From Gammaproteobacteria bacterium (GTDB lineage: Bacteria > Pseudomonadota > Gammaproteobacteria > Steroidobacterales > Woeseiaceae), in NCBI GenBank assembly GCA_024640305.1, contig JAHEFG010000007.1, forward strand, positions 18,999 through 82,998: a stretch of DNA of 64,000 nucleotides. The letters run 5' to 3'. This document shows positions 1-8,661 of this stretch, piece after piece (the first letter of the stretch is position 1; every line of letters starts with the position of its first letter). Below the pieces are notes generated by a model, which saw only the letters and a program-made list of their open reading frames with translations, had not been told where the DNA came from and did no database searches. Made by a program: the position numbers and the translations under genes.

Positions 1-19
1 AATCCCCCCCTCTCCGCCA
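1..19 (+). tRNA. tRNA-Ser, 3' end only (cut by window start)
   Basis: The first 19 bases read as the 3' half of the T arm, the acceptor strand, discriminator G and an encoded CCA. The acceptor end CTCTCCGCCA is the one typical of bacterial tRNA-Ser. The anticodon lies outside the window, so the isoacceptor cannot be named. A terminator hairpin follows directly, and the same tail recurs at 145-166. Confidence 0.75.
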
Positions 20-26
20 AAATGGG

Positions 27-58
27 AAAGGCCCCTTTCGGGGCCTTTTGCATTTTTG
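27..58 (+). terminator. Rho-independent terminator of the tRNA-Ser gene
   Basis: A 9-bp stem (AAAGGCCCC at 27-35, TTTC loop, GGGGCCTTT from 40) is followed by a T-rich stretch, 8 bp after the encoded CCA. Confidence 0.8.
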
Positions 59-144
59 CCGAGTGGGTTGAGGATTTGAACCCTGTTCGACCAACGCAGC
101 CGCGCAGCGGCATGTTGGCGAGGAGGGCGCATAGCGGCCGACTC

Positions 145-166
145 AATCCCCCCCTCTCCGCCAAAA
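145..166 (+). repeat. Second copy of the tRNA-Ser 3' tail (22-bp direct repeat)
   Basis: The 22 bases at 1-22 (tRNA tail through CCA plus AAA) recur exactly at 145-166, with no tRNA body in front. The interval 59-144 between terminator and copy is GC-rich and dyad-prone. Tail repeats of this kind occur downstream of some bacterial tRNA genes (the rtT repeats behind E. coli tyrT). They can also be left by integration at a tRNA 3' end, but no integrase is visible. Positions 167-274 hold nothing recognisable. Confidence 0.75.
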
Positions 167-274
167 ATGACGTCTGGCTGTCGCAGGATCGAAGCCGGTC
201 TCCTTCGGCCAGTGCGGAGAAGAGGGCAGGGTCGCCAGTAAGGAAGACCACTGCGCCATATGGTTTGGCCGGAC

Positions 275-1222
275 TTACGAATCGTCGTTTGCATCCGATT
301 CACCGGTTCGTGGATCCGATGCAGGTATCGATTTCAGGTAAGCAGCGATAGCCGCCCGGTCCTCTGTTGTGAGTTTTGCCATATTTTCCTGGACGGCAAC
401 CATCGTGCCGCCGACCGTGTCGAAGTCGGGTGTGAATCCCGACTCCAGGTAATAGGTGATGTCCTCGGCAGACCAGGCGGATACGTTCTTCCCCGCCGGC
501 GTGATATCGGGAACACTGCCTTCACCGTCCAGGTTCGGGGCGCCGGCGAGCCATCGGCGTTTGTCCAGGCCGCCAAATTTATCGCGCGGCGTGTGGCATT
601 CACCGCAGTGCCCCGCGCCCTCGACGAGGTACCGTCCCGCCAGGAGCTGACTGTCCGCACTCGTGGTCTCAATAACCGGGTCGACAGCGAGGTAGCGTCG
701 CTTCCATAGCCCAATTCCACGACGAATCGAGTACGGAAACGTTAGATCGTGATCTTCGGGCTGACCAGCGATGGGAGGAAGACCGTCTACAAAAGCCCTC
801 AGGTCCATGACGTCACGAATTCTCATGCGCGCATACGACGTGTACGGGAAAGACGGGTAGTAGTGTCGGCCACTGGGTGAGATCCCTTTTTGCATGGCGT
901 TCACGAACTCGAGCATTGACCACCCGCCGATTCCGTCGCGTGGGTGTGGCGAAATATTTGGCACGCGGAACACGCCGAACGGCGTGTCGAGTTGCAAGCC
1001 GCCACCCAGCCGCAACTTGTCTTCGCCTTTCGCCCGCCGCCCGTCAACGGGTGTTGCGTGGCAGGACGCGCAACCTGCGGCCCAGAATATGCGCTCACCC
1101 GCGACTGGGTCCGGCGCGTGTGCAGGGAGATCGCTTTGGCCGAGTGAAGACGGGCTCGTCAGCCAGGTGGCGGTCAATACCAGTACCGCAATGACGCCGA
1201 CAAATAAACTAGTCTTCTTCAA
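275..1222 (-). CDS. Diheme cytochrome c, periplasmic
   Basis: A 315-residue c-type cytochrome with an N-terminal membrane or signal segment (about residues 5-22) and two heme sites, CASCH (C51, C54, H55) and CGECH (C206, C209, H210). This is two cytochrome c domains in tandem. The layout resembles the cytochrome subunits that take electrons from periplasmic flavin or quinoprotein dehydrogenases, but no such dehydrogenase lies nearby. A longer reading of the frame to 1531 would only run antisense-free over the upstream gene in another frame. The start chosen is TTG at 1222, which gives a clean MKKTSLFVGV-type signal sequence. It overlaps the end of the cytochrome c' gene by 14 bp, so translation is probably coupled. 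The physiological partner is unknown. Confidence 0.8.
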   Translation of the reverse strand: MKKTSLFVGVIAVLVLTATWLTSPSSLGQSDLPAHAPDPVAGERIFWAAGCASCHATPVDGRRAKGEDKLRLGGGLQLDTPFGVFRVPNISPHPRDGIGGWSMLEFVNAMQKGISPSGRHYYPSFPYTSYARMRIRDVMDLRAFVDGLPPIAGQPEDHDLTFPYSIRRGIGLWKRRYLAVDPVIETTSADSQLLAGRYLVEGAGHCGECHTPRDKFGGLDKRRWLAGAPNLDGEGSVPDITPAGKNVSAWSAEDITYYLESGFTPDFDTVGGTMVAVQENMAKLTTEDRAAIAAYLKSIPASDPRTGESDANDDS

Positions 1223-1652
1223 TCCGATAGCTGTCGTGGCAGTTCTTGCAGGCGCCGAATACAGGTCCGACAACCGGTTTGGCCGCATCCAGCGATTGCG
1301 GATTGGCATCGACGGCGGCACTGATCGCGTCGCTCCATTCCTGGATGGCCGCCGCAAATCCATCCGGGTCTTCCCAGATTGCAGGTGCAGCCTCGCCACC
1401 TTCGCTGCCTTCGGGCACGAGGTCGCCGAGTTTCTCAGAGGCCTTTGCGAACGTTGCCAGTGATCTCTGCACAGTATCCGCATCGAACTCTTTCTCGCCC
1501 TTGAGCATCGCCCCAACAGGTTTTGCCGCATCGCGAACGCCTTCCATCAATTCGTGTCGCTCGTGGCCCGGATCGTCGCCGGCAATGGCGATGGAAGTTA
1601 CAGAAATCGCCAGCGCTAAAAAGAGGTGTCGTAAAGAAGAACGAGTTGTCAT
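1209..1652 (-). CDS. Cytochrome c' (class II c-type cytochrome)
   Basis: A 147-residue protein with a signal peptide (cleavage after about residue 25) and a single CKNCH heme site near the C-terminus (C135, C138, H139), as expected for the four-helix cytochrome c' fold. Members of this family bind NO or act as small periplasmic electron carriers. An AGGAG ribosome site lies 9-10 bases before the ATG. It is the first gene of a two-gene unit with the diheme cytochrome that overlaps its 3' end, which suggests that the two proteins work together. Confidence 0.85.
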   Translation of the reverse strand: MTTRSSLRHLFLALAISVTSIAIAGDDPGHERHELMEGVRDAAKPVGAMLKGEKEFDADTVQRSLATFAKASEKLGDLVPEGSEGGEAAPAIWEDPDGFAAAIQEWSDAISAAVDANPQSLDAAKPVVGPVFGACKNCHDSYRIEED

Positions 1653-1700
1653 TTATTTGTGCTCCTGATTGAAAATAGCTCTTAACTGCCGCTACAGCAT

Positions 1701-1722
1701 ACCGCACCAGCAGTGGTGCGGT
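1701..1722. other. Perfect hairpin upstream of the cytochrome pair
   Basis: A 9-bp perfect inverted repeat (ACCGCACCA, loop GCAG, TGGTGCGGT) lies about 50 bp before the cytochrome c' start. Neither side has a proper T-tract, so it is a weak terminator candidate. It could be an operator or mRNA leader structure, or the terminator of the degraded gene beside it. Confidence 0.35.
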
Positions 1723-1884
1723 TGTTACAAAGTATTTCCGCTATCCGGATGATAGCCGTCACAAGTCTCGGTGCGTCTCATAACTGGGAAGCCAAAGGCG
1801 ATAAACGTAGCTCTGCAAACGCCTCGCGTCCGCGCCCAGGCAGGTAGCGATAATTGCGCCCGGCGAAGTCGGCACGGTCCGCGT

Positions 1885-2154
1885 AGCGGAGGCCGGGTTG
1901 TCTTCCGAACCCGCTTCGACGATTTTGTCGGCAGATGGGTCAACCATTGCCACGTCTTGTTGCACGAAGACAACGGTATGATGCAGGAAGTCGAATGCAC
2001 GGACCATGCTTCGAAAGTCAACTACCGAACCCGGACCAGGGTGGCATCACCGACGATGTCAGCGGCCGACGTAGACGCAATCTCTCCGAAGCCTTCACTC
2101 GCGGTAATGTATCGACAGAATCTGTCATTTGTCGTGCATCGGGGTATCCACTAA
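1885..2154 (+). pseudogene. Multicopper oxidase, C-terminal relic
   Basis: The open frame contains RFDDFVGRWVNHCHVLLHED and then NGMM, the type 1/type 3 copper signature of multicopper oxidases (HCH, then H, then M). It follows a GGRVVF strand typical of the last cupredoxin domain. Upstream of about 1885 the reading no longer resembles the family. There is no signal peptide, no first or second cupredoxin domain and no other copper site, so at most about 40 residues of homologous core remain. The rest of 1653-2253 shows only the hairpin at 1701 and no other gene. Confidence 0.6.
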
Positions 2155-2253
2155 TTGTTATCCCGATATTGGCTACGCAACAATATGCGCAGGCTCTCAT
2201 CTTTCAGGTGAACTCGCCAACCCGTGGCGGGTCAGATTCCTTAGAGGTCTGCT

Positions 2254-4386
2254 ATGAGACGCAAACGGTCCGTTCATCGTGGTCCGTGCCAAATGGCCGG
2301 AATCATACTTTTGTGGCTGGTCGTGCTAACAGGCGCTTCCGCTTGCGGAGGCGGAAGTGGCGGAGGAGGGAATCCCTCATTATCTGCAATCGTCGTAGAT
2401 AGCCTGTTGGACGATGCTTCGCCGCCAGCCGGTACCGTAACGCTTCGCTCTGCTCTGGCGTCAGCGTCATCTGGTCAGAGAATCACTTTCGATCAATCCC
2501 TCAACGGCGACACAATCGATCTGCTCTTCGTCGGTGCCGAACACACAGTTCTGGTCGGCGAGGTGATGGGCTTTGACGACGCTAACAACATCTCCTACCT
2601 GGTTGGTTATTTCGACCGGGATTACGGAAAATCAGCGCTGTTTGCCGATAAGAACGTTGTCATCGATGCGTCGAATCTTCCCGATGGCATTACGATAAGG
2701 TGGAACGGTGCAGACACCGCAAGGGTCCTGGCGGTGTCTGGTGATCTTGAGCTAACCAACGTTGCAATCACGGGCGGCAACAGTGTCTTTGATGCCGCAG
2801 CGAATGTCGGCCAGCATCCGGATGACAATCAGACTTCTACGCTGGCAAGAGGCGCAGGCATCGCTGTTTGGGGAGTTGCGACCTTAGTCGACTGCACCAT
2901 TTACGACAATCATGCGGTTGGTGATGATGCCGATACATCTCGTGACGGGGGCGCTTACGGCGGTGGGGTCTATGCAGACACCGTAGTGATGGACAACTGT
3001 ATTGTCAGCGGCAATTCGGTTTACGGCGGTGGAGCGGCCGGTGGAGGTGTTTTTTCCGTCGGTGGGCGTGAGACCGGCGCTAATGTCTCTTCGATCAGAC
3101 GCTCAGCAATCACAGAAAACCGAATTGCCGGGCTTTTCGCCTACGGTGCCGGGGTGTACTCGGATGGCGGTGGCATCGGACTATCCACCAGGCTTCATGT
3201 CGACAACAGCACCATCGCGAGGAACCTGGTTGAACCGCCGTTGCTTCCTCCCTTCCTGTTTGATCTGCTGAATATCGGATACTGGAGAGGGGGCGGTCTC
3301 TATATGTCCAACGGACACATGCGGATTCAAAGCAGCACTATTGTCGAAAACCGCGTGCTTGGGAAACCGCGAACCAATGAGCTGGGTAAACCCAATTTGG
3401 CGGGCGGCATCGCCGCGACCATAGGCAACGCCCACGCTGTGGAGGATTTGATCATTGGTCATTCCATCGTTGTCGGCAACACGGTTCACGAAATCAATGG
3501 TGTGGGTCCCGCCGGCTATACGATAGGAAGTCTCTATCCGCACGATATTTTTACCGGTTCCGTCTTCTACTTCCGCAGCATGGGATATAACCGGATCGGG
3601 GTCGTCGATAGCAGCCAGATACTGGTGCCGATCGGCGAGCCAGAATGGGTTTCATTATCGCGCAAGCATTATCCGAAAGTGGATGATGAGGATGGCGTGG
3701 TTCCTGGAGATGTGCTTGGCAGTAAGATCCTGTCTACATTCATCAATTCCGCCGGTGTCGAAGCTGATCCTTTAGCGGTGCTGTATTACGAGCCCATTGG
3801 GAGCGCTCTGGATCGGCTCCCCAGCGGAAACTACGATGTGACCGAGATTCTCGGCGAGCTGGTCGGGCGAGAACATCAAGGCGGGAACCCGCTCCTTCTG
3901 CCTCTGGTGTTGGAGCGATTCCGGGATGTCTACGGTCAAACAGATTTCGAGAGTGAATTCAGGAGTTATTTTCAAGAGTTCTTACTGGATGTTGATCCGG
4001 ATACTGAGGGGCCCCAGCGATATTTCAACTGCAACAACCTTGTTGTGGACACCATAGAACAGGCGTACTGGTGTGGGCCCGCACAGACATGGCCTCAAAT
4101 GGAATATAACCATGCATATATCGAGTTCTGGCATCACCTCGATTCGGCGCTTGCGAACGAAATAGCCGAGGTCAACGTGGATCAGATTACAAATCTGGGG
4201 CCGGCCCTGATCAACGACGACGTGTGGACGTTACTGTTTGGGATCGGCAATAGCGATTTCAACGGTATCTCGGTAAGGCTGTGGGAAACGATTCGGGGTG
4301 TTGATCCACTGGACGAGGATCAGTTGGGCAATCCCAGACCTATGGATCTGCTTGGCGATATCGGCGCTGTTGAAATTGATAATTAG
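2254..4386 (+). CDS. Large secreted beta-helix lipoprotein
   Basis: A 710-residue protein. An N-terminal hydrophobic segment ends at a cysteine (about C31) followed by a GGGSGGGG linker, as in an exported lipoprotein, although the -3 residue of the lipobox is Ala rather than Leu. Residues of roughly 55-400 carry repeated short strands with N-x-T/S-I-x-x-N and GGG-V/I-Y patterns, the mark of a right-handed parallel beta-helix of the polymorphic-membrane-protein or pectate-lyase-like kind. The C-terminal third is not repetitive and ends in a motif similar to D-x-G-A-x-E, which often closes such proteins. AGAGG lies 6 bases before the ATG. A terminator follows. The ligand or substrate is unknown; surface adhesion or glycan binding is possible. 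Confidence 0.7.
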   Translation: MRRKRSVHRGPCQMAGIILLWLVVLTGASACGGGSGGGGNPSLSAIVVDSLLDDASPPAGTVTLRSALASASSGQRITFDQSLNGDTIDLLFVGAEHTVLVGEVMGFDDANNISYLVGYFDRDYGKSALFADKNVVIDASNLPDGITIRWNGADTARVLAVSGDLELTNVAITGGNSVFDAAANVGQHPDDNQTSTLARGAGIAVWGVATLVDCTIYDNHAVGDDADTSRDGGAYGGGVYADTVVMDNCIVSGNSVYGGGAAGGGVFSVGGRETGANVSSIRRSAITENRIAGLFAYGAGVYSDGGGIGLSTRLHVDNSTIARNLVEPPLLPPFLFDLLNIGYWRGGGLYMSNGHMRIQSSTIVENRVLGKPRTNELGKPNLAGGIAATIGNAHAVEDLIIGHSIVVGNTVHEINGVGPAGYTIGSLYPHDIFTGSVFYFRSMGYNRIGVVDSSQILVPIGEPEWVSLSRKHYPKVDDEDGVVPGDVLGSKILSTFINSAGVEADPLAVLYYEPIGSALDRLPSGNYDVTEILGELVGREHQGGNPLLLPLVLERFRDVYGQTDFESEFRSYFQEFLLDVDPDTEGPQRYFNCNNLVVDTIEQAYWCGPAQTWPQMEYNHAYIEFWHHLDSALANEIAEVNVDQITNLGPALINDDVWTLLFGIGNSDFNGISVRLWETIRGVDPLDEDQLGNPRPMDLLGDIGAVEIDN

Positions 4387-4417
4387 CATTGAGGCTGAGC
4401 GCAGCCCTGAAATACAG

Positions 4418-4445
4418 AAAGCCCCTTAATGGGGCTTTTTTATTT
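4418..4445 (+). terminator. Rho-independent terminator after the beta-helix gene
   Basis: Stem AGCCCC / GGGGCT with loop TTAAT, then a run of T. It lies 34 bp after the stop codon. Confidence 0.85.
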
Positions 4446-4706
4446 TGGGCGATGGTATGGGAAGTCGAAAGCCTGGTTCACCTGGCAGATCGTGGAAATG
4501 AACGTCAGTGGTTAAATAGACGAGGCGATCTTCATGTGTCGCAACGGAAAGTTGCAGAGATGCGATAGTTCGAGCTTTGTCACCTGCGCCGTACTTGCGT
4601 TTTTCACACAGGAATCTGAGAGCCGGTCGAAGACGCAGATTTCCCCTCTTAATGCGGCATAAATCCTGGATACAGCCAAATCTAGAAATAGCTCAGGAAT
4701 TCGCAT
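4426..4706 (-). pseudogene. Degenerate reading frame, perhaps a toxin-like remnant
   Basis: Two minus-strand frames look protein-like in succession. One begins at 4706 (MRIPELFLDLAVSRIYAALR). A second runs from about 4640 to a stop inside the terminator loop at 4426 and includes KYGAGDKARTIASLQLSVAT and then a stretch with LTTDVHFHDLPG. A single frameshift near 4640 would join them. The TTDVHFH segment recalls the last acidic motif of PIN-type nucleases, but this is a weak likeness. No ribosome site is seen. The rest of 4387-4764 shows nothing else. Confidence 0.25.
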
Positions 4707-4764
4707 ATTGCCTGACGCTGGTTTACCAGCGACAAAGTACTTTTAGATTCGGAGGTACATTGGC

Positions 4765-6138
4765 ATGGAAAACAAGATGCGCAAAATGAGCAGCAATGCT
4801 TTGTGGGTTATTGGCACATTGCTCATCGCATGTGGCGGCTCGTTCGCGGCGCCGGGGCTATCGCTGCCGGCAGCTACTGACGACACTGATTACTATGACA
4901 ACGGCGCTCCAGACCCGGCCAAAGTCTCACTGGGCGCACAACTATTTTTTGACAAAATACTGAGCGGTAACCTCAATATTTCCTGCGCCACCTGCCACCA
5001 CGCGTTGACGGATACGGGTGATGGTTTGTCGCTGCCGATTGGTGAGGGAGGCCGCGGTCTCGGGGTGACGAGGGATGCCGGGGTTGCGGCTGACGCTGTC
5101 GATGAACGCGTGCCGAGGAATGCACCGCCGCTATTCAATCTGGGTTCGACAGAATTTACGCGACTGTTTCACGATGGACGCGTAGAGGTTGACGCGAGCC
5201 AACCGAGTGGTTTTGGATCTCCGGCTGGGTCTATGCTCTCTCCCGGACTCGACAACGTGCTTGCGGCGCAGGCGATGTTCCCGGTGACATCAGGCACAGA
5301 AATGGCGGGTCAGGCAGGCGAGAATCCGATCGCAGACGCTGCGGACTCGGGAGACCTGGCGAGCGTCTGGTCACAGCTCGCGGGGCGTTTGCAGATTGTC
5401 GATGGCTACGTCGCGCAATTCACAGACGTCTACGACGATGTTTCGCAGGCCGTCGACATTACCTACGTTCACGCAGCAAACGCGATAGCCGCCTTCGAAG
5501 CATTCAATTGGCGCGCGGACAATAGTCCGTTTGATCGCTATCTTCGAGGCGATCACGACTCTATGAGTCAGTCTGCAAGACGCGGAATGCGGGTATTCTA
5601 CCTTGGGAACAAGGGAAACTGTGCCAGTTGCCACAGCGGCACATTCCAGACGAACCATGATTTTGCTGCGATCGCCTTGCCGCAAATAGGAGCGGGCAAG
5701 GGTGATGGGCCGAGCGGTCACGAGGATTTCGGACGCGAACGCGTAACCGGCGATTCGGTCGATCGTTTCAAGTTCCGTGTACCTACGTTACGAAATGTCG
5801 CACTTACCGCGCCTTATGGTCATTCCGGGGCCTTCAACACACTGGAAGGGATGGTCAGGCATCATCTGGATAGCGTTCGATCGCTCGGCACCTATGACAG
5901 GTCTCAGGTAGTGCTTCCGTCGCGTGCTGATCTTGATGCCCTTGATTTCCTGGTGATGGATAGCCCGCAGTTACTAGCTGGCATTGCTGCAGCGAACGAG
6001 TTGAACCCGGCAGAATTGAGCGAGGTAGAGATTCAGGATCTGATCGAGTTTCTCCACGCGTTGACGGATCGATCCAGCGTAGATTTGCGAAACGATGTTC
6101 CAAGGTCACTGCCGAGTGGAGACATTCTGGCGGAGTAA
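4765..6138 (+). CDS. Diheme cytochrome c peroxidase / MauG-family protein
   Basis: A 457-residue exported protein of the CcpA/MauG family. A signal peptide is followed by heme site CATCH (C74, C77, H78) and a second site CASCH (C286, C289, H290), and by the family strand FRVPTLRNVALTAPYGHSGA. The family reduces hydrogen peroxide in the periplasm with electrons from small cytochromes, or oxidises protein side chains (MauG). It is longer than classical peroxidases (about 330 residues), with an insertion between the hemes. GGAGG lies 9 bases before the ATG. No substrate gene is adjacent; a thioredoxin-like protein is encoded just downstream on the other strand. Confidence 0.85.
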   Translation: MENKMRKMSSNALWVIGTLLIACGGSFAAPGLSLPAATDDTDYYDNGAPDPAKVSLGAQLFFDKILSGNLNISCATCHHALTDTGDGLSLPIGEGGRGLGVTRDAGVAADAVDERVPRNAPPLFNLGSTEFTRLFHDGRVEVDASQPSGFGSPAGSMLSPGLDNVLAAQAMFPVTSGTEMAGQAGENPIADAADSGDLASVWSQLAGRLQIVDGYVAQFTDVYDDVSQAVDITYVHAANAIAAFEAFNWRADNSPFDRYLRGDHDSMSQSARRGMRVFYLGNKGNCASCHSGTFQTNHDFAAIALPQIGAGKGDGPSGHEDFGRERVTGDSVDRFKFRVPTLRNVALTAPYGHSGAFNTLEGMVRHHLDSVRSLGTYDRSQVVLPSRADLDALDFLVMDSPQLLAGIAAANELNPAELSEVEIQDLIEFLHALTDRSSVDLRNDVPRSLPSGDILAE

Positions 6139-6347
6139 AATAACTTTGAAATTTCGACGGCGACTCCGGATGTATGGAGCATCCTCCTCTCCAGGTCCGG
6201 AGAGAATGTTTCCGGGGACTTTGCAGCGGCTGTCATGACGATAAAGGATCGGCGCTGGCAGGACACCGGGTTTCCAATCTGTTTCCCTCCGCTGGGAATC
6301 GTTTGTGACAAGCGGCGCTTTCGAACGGTCTTAAAATGCGCGAGTAT

Positions 6348-7031
6348 TTAACGTATTGAGTCCGGCGCCGCGATCAGCGATTTCTCGACAATGTCCTTGA
6401 CGAACTTCAGAATTTGCTTCGAGGAGTAGTATCGCGCAGGTGCAAGCTGTCCGTCATTCGTCGTACCAATTTCACGACCCTCGGGGTCAAAGAAAATGGC
6501 AACCGGGATGCCCCTGGTCAGATCGACACCGAGGTCGACTGCGACATCCCCATTACTGTCGAAAATGCCCACGTCGACATAAACAAATTGGAAAAGATCG
6601 TCGGTGTACTCTTTTACATCATTGCTCTGCAGATGGCTGTGCAGCGTTCGACAGTCCAGACACCAGTTGGCGCCAAACGTGATCATCAGGAATTTGCCAT
6701 CTTCAAAGGCCTCTTGCCGGCCGGCGGAGACGATGGCGCGTGCGTCAGCGGCGGCCTGGTAGGGCAGGTCAGCAATGTCGAATACGGCATCCGGCCCCCG
6801 AAAACTGAATAAGTCCTCAGTTAACTCGTAATTCTCTGCCTGTAAATCGGTGATTAGCTGCAGTTGCTCAGCGAGGTCGTGCTGGCTGATGACGGCAAGT
6901 CCGCTCACGCGGAATGCGGTGAGGAAGATAATCGTTGCGGCAATCAGACCGGCAATAAAATAGAGGCCTGCATGGTATTTCGCGAAAGTGTTCAACAATC
7001 GGTTCCCGTATTTCAGCGCGCTTGAGGACAA
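6348..7031 (-). CDS. Membrane-anchored thioredoxin-like protein
   Basis: A 227-residue protein. One transmembrane segment (about residues 21-48) is followed by a short coiled region and a thioredoxin fold with active site WCLDC (C124, C127) and the cis-proline strand GIPVAIFFDPEG. The topology places the active site in the periplasm, so it is likely a disulfide reductase or a cytochrome-maturation helper. The start is TTG at 7031; no ATG is available before the membrane segment, and no clear ribosome site is seen. It converges on the peroxidase gene across a 209-bp gap (6139-6347) in which nothing else was recognised. Confidence 0.75.
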   Translation of the reverse strand: MSSSALKYGNRLLNTFAKYHAGLYFIAGLIAATIIFLTAFRVSGLAVISQHDLAEQLQLITDLQAENYELTEDLFSFRGPDAVFDIADLPYQAAADARAIVSAGRQEAFEDGKFLMITFGANWCLDCRTLHSHLQSNDVKEYTDDLFQFVYVDVGIFDSNGDVAVDLGVDLTRGIPVAIFFDPEGREIGTTNDGQLAPARYYSSKQILKFVKDIVEKSLIAAPDSIR

Positions 7032-7168
7032 ATCAATACTACAGAATTTTGGCGAACTCCCACCATTGGACGAAAATCAAAGGCTTACAGTCGGTTCGAT
7101 TGCACTCATGTCGCCCCTGTGCTACGTATTTACCGAAATAGACACATTTCAACCCGGAGGGACCAGTT

Positions 7169-7642
7169 ATGAGGATTCGCATCGGACTTCTAATGGCACT
7201 TGCCACTACCCTGGTTGCTGGAAGTGCTTTCGCCTGTGGCGACAGCCTCTATCGGGTCGGCAAGGGAGTCTCGTACCGGGTTTATACCGCGCCACTTCCT
7301 GGCAGTGTACTCGTCTATGGCCAGGGAGTCGGGGCAGAACAGCTGGCGCAGGAACTCGCCCGCTCCGGTCACGGAGTGCGCCTGGTAAGTAACAACGAGG
7401 AATTGCAGTCCGAGCTCGGGTCGGGTGCCTATGATGTCGTCATCGCGGCCTACAGCGATCAGTCGACCGTCGAGTCAACAACAATCGCAGCAGCCGGCGC
7501 ACCAACGTTTCTCCCAGTAGCGCTGGACTCCGAGGAGCAAGCGCGGGCAAGTCAGGAATACGAACGCGTGATGCTGGCGGAGCAAGATGAGATCAAGCAC
7601 TACCTGAAAGCCATTCATCAGACTTTGAAACAAAGAGGCTGA
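7169..7642 (+). CDS. Small periplasmic protein of unknown function
   Basis: A 157-residue protein with a clear signal peptide (ending SAFA-CGD). The mature part alternates strands and helices: a strand VLVYG, a helix EQLAQELARSGHGV, and a strand YDVVIAAY, resembling a small Rossmann-like or receiver-like fold, but without the phosphorylation residues in recognisable form. GGAGG lies 8 bases before the ATG. It is followed after 38 bp by an outer-membrane barrel gene on the same strand, with which it probably forms a unit. I do not recognise the family. Confidence 0.6.
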   Translation: MRIRIGLLMALATTLVAGSAFACGDSLYRVGKGVSYRVYTAPLPGSVLVYGQGVGAEQLAQELARSGHGVRLVSNNEELQSELGSGAYDVVIAAYSDQSTVESTTIAAAGAPTFLPVALDSEEQARASQEYERVMLAEQDEIKHYLKAIHQTLKQRG

Positions 7643-7680
7643 CGGCGATCAAGCTCGTCGGTGCTTTTGAAGGGGGCGGT

Positions 7681-8661
7681 TTGAGAAGACCTCCAGTTCA
7701 TTCGCGTACGTTGCTTTTGGCAAGCGTGCTTTTGTTCGCAGTCGCGGGCGTGGCGCGTGGCGAGGACCAGTCACGTGGCGACGGCAGCATGCGTATAGAG
7801 TACCAGTCCATACGAACCGGCTCTTTCCTCTCGCAGGATCAGGAGTTCGATTACTGGACGACCGATACGCAGGTCGCAATACTGTCCGGCGACTATGCGA
7901 TCAACGACCGCTGGACCGTATTTGCCGCGCTTCCGTATGTGCGCAAACGATTCAACTCCGAAGTGCCGTGGGGCGGTGACCCACACAACCCCAACGACCC
8001 ATACTGGATCGATTTCGTGCCGCCGGACAAGCAATTCTGGGACGACGGTGACTACCATGGTGCCTTGCAAGACTTCTCATTTGGCGCCAGCTATCGCGTC
8101 CAGAAAGGCCCGTGGACCTTGCAGCCGTACATCAGCTATGGCGTGCCCGCATCCGACTACCCCTTTTTCGCAAAAGCTTCTATCGGGAAGCATCTCTGGA
8201 CCATTCCGCTCGGGACGTCATTCAGTTACGTACCGTACTTTTCAGACTGGCATTTCGACGGCAACGTTGCCTACGTGTTTTCGGAAAAACCGCTGGACAT
8301 TAATGTTGACTATTGGCTCGTCCACCTGTCGGCGGGTTATTGGTTCAACGCCAGCCTGTCGGTCAATGCCTTCGTGAGTCTGAAGTATGTCCGGGACGGA
8401 GTCTCACTATTGTGGCCCGAATTTATTGATGGTGATCCCGTCGGTGCCGTTTACCCTGACGACTGGGATACCAGGAACTGGTGGGAGCATGATCGCCTGG
8501 TCGGGAACCGCAATCTGAACTTCGGCCTCGGTCTCGATCACTTCTTTAGCCCGGAGTGGAAGGTTTCGGCGAGTGCGTACCAGAGTGTCTGGACCGACGA
8601 ATCTAACGAGGTCGACTTTGCGTTTACGCTCGGCTTCACGCGCTTTTTCGGCGGCGAGTGA
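7681..8661 (+). CDS. Outer-membrane beta-barrel protein (phenol-degradation MetA-like transporter fold)
   Basis: A 326-residue protein with a signal peptide (about 28 residues) and then many amphipathic, aromatic-rich strands, ending in GFTRFFGGE. This is the pattern of the porin-like group annotated as transporters or MetA-pathway barrels. The start is TTG at 7681, supported by AAGGGGG 6-8 bases upstream and by the signal peptide that follows at once. Its stop abuts the stop of the converging TPR gene with no spacer. The cargo is unknown. Confidence 0.6.
   Translation: MRRPPVHSRTLLLASVLLFAVAGVARGEDQSRGDGSMRIEYQSIRTGSFLSQDQEFDYWTTDTQVAILSGDYAINDRWTVFAALPYVRKRFNSEVPWGGDPHNPNDPYWIDFVPPDKQFWDDGDYHGALQDFSFGASYRVQKGPWTLQPYISYGVPASDYPFFAKASIGKHLWTIPLGTSFSYVPYFSDWHFDGNVAYVFSEKPLDINVDYWLVHLSAGYWFNASLSVNAFVSLKYVRDGVSLLWPEFIDGDPVGAVYPDDWDTRNWWEHDRLVGNRNLNFGLGLDHFFSPEWKVSASAYQSVWTDESNEVDFAFTLGFTRFFGGE

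Noticed and set aside
894-1463. 189-codon plus-strand frame over the cytochrome pair
   Set aside because: Both cytochromes on the other strand have heme motifs and signal peptides; this frame has none.
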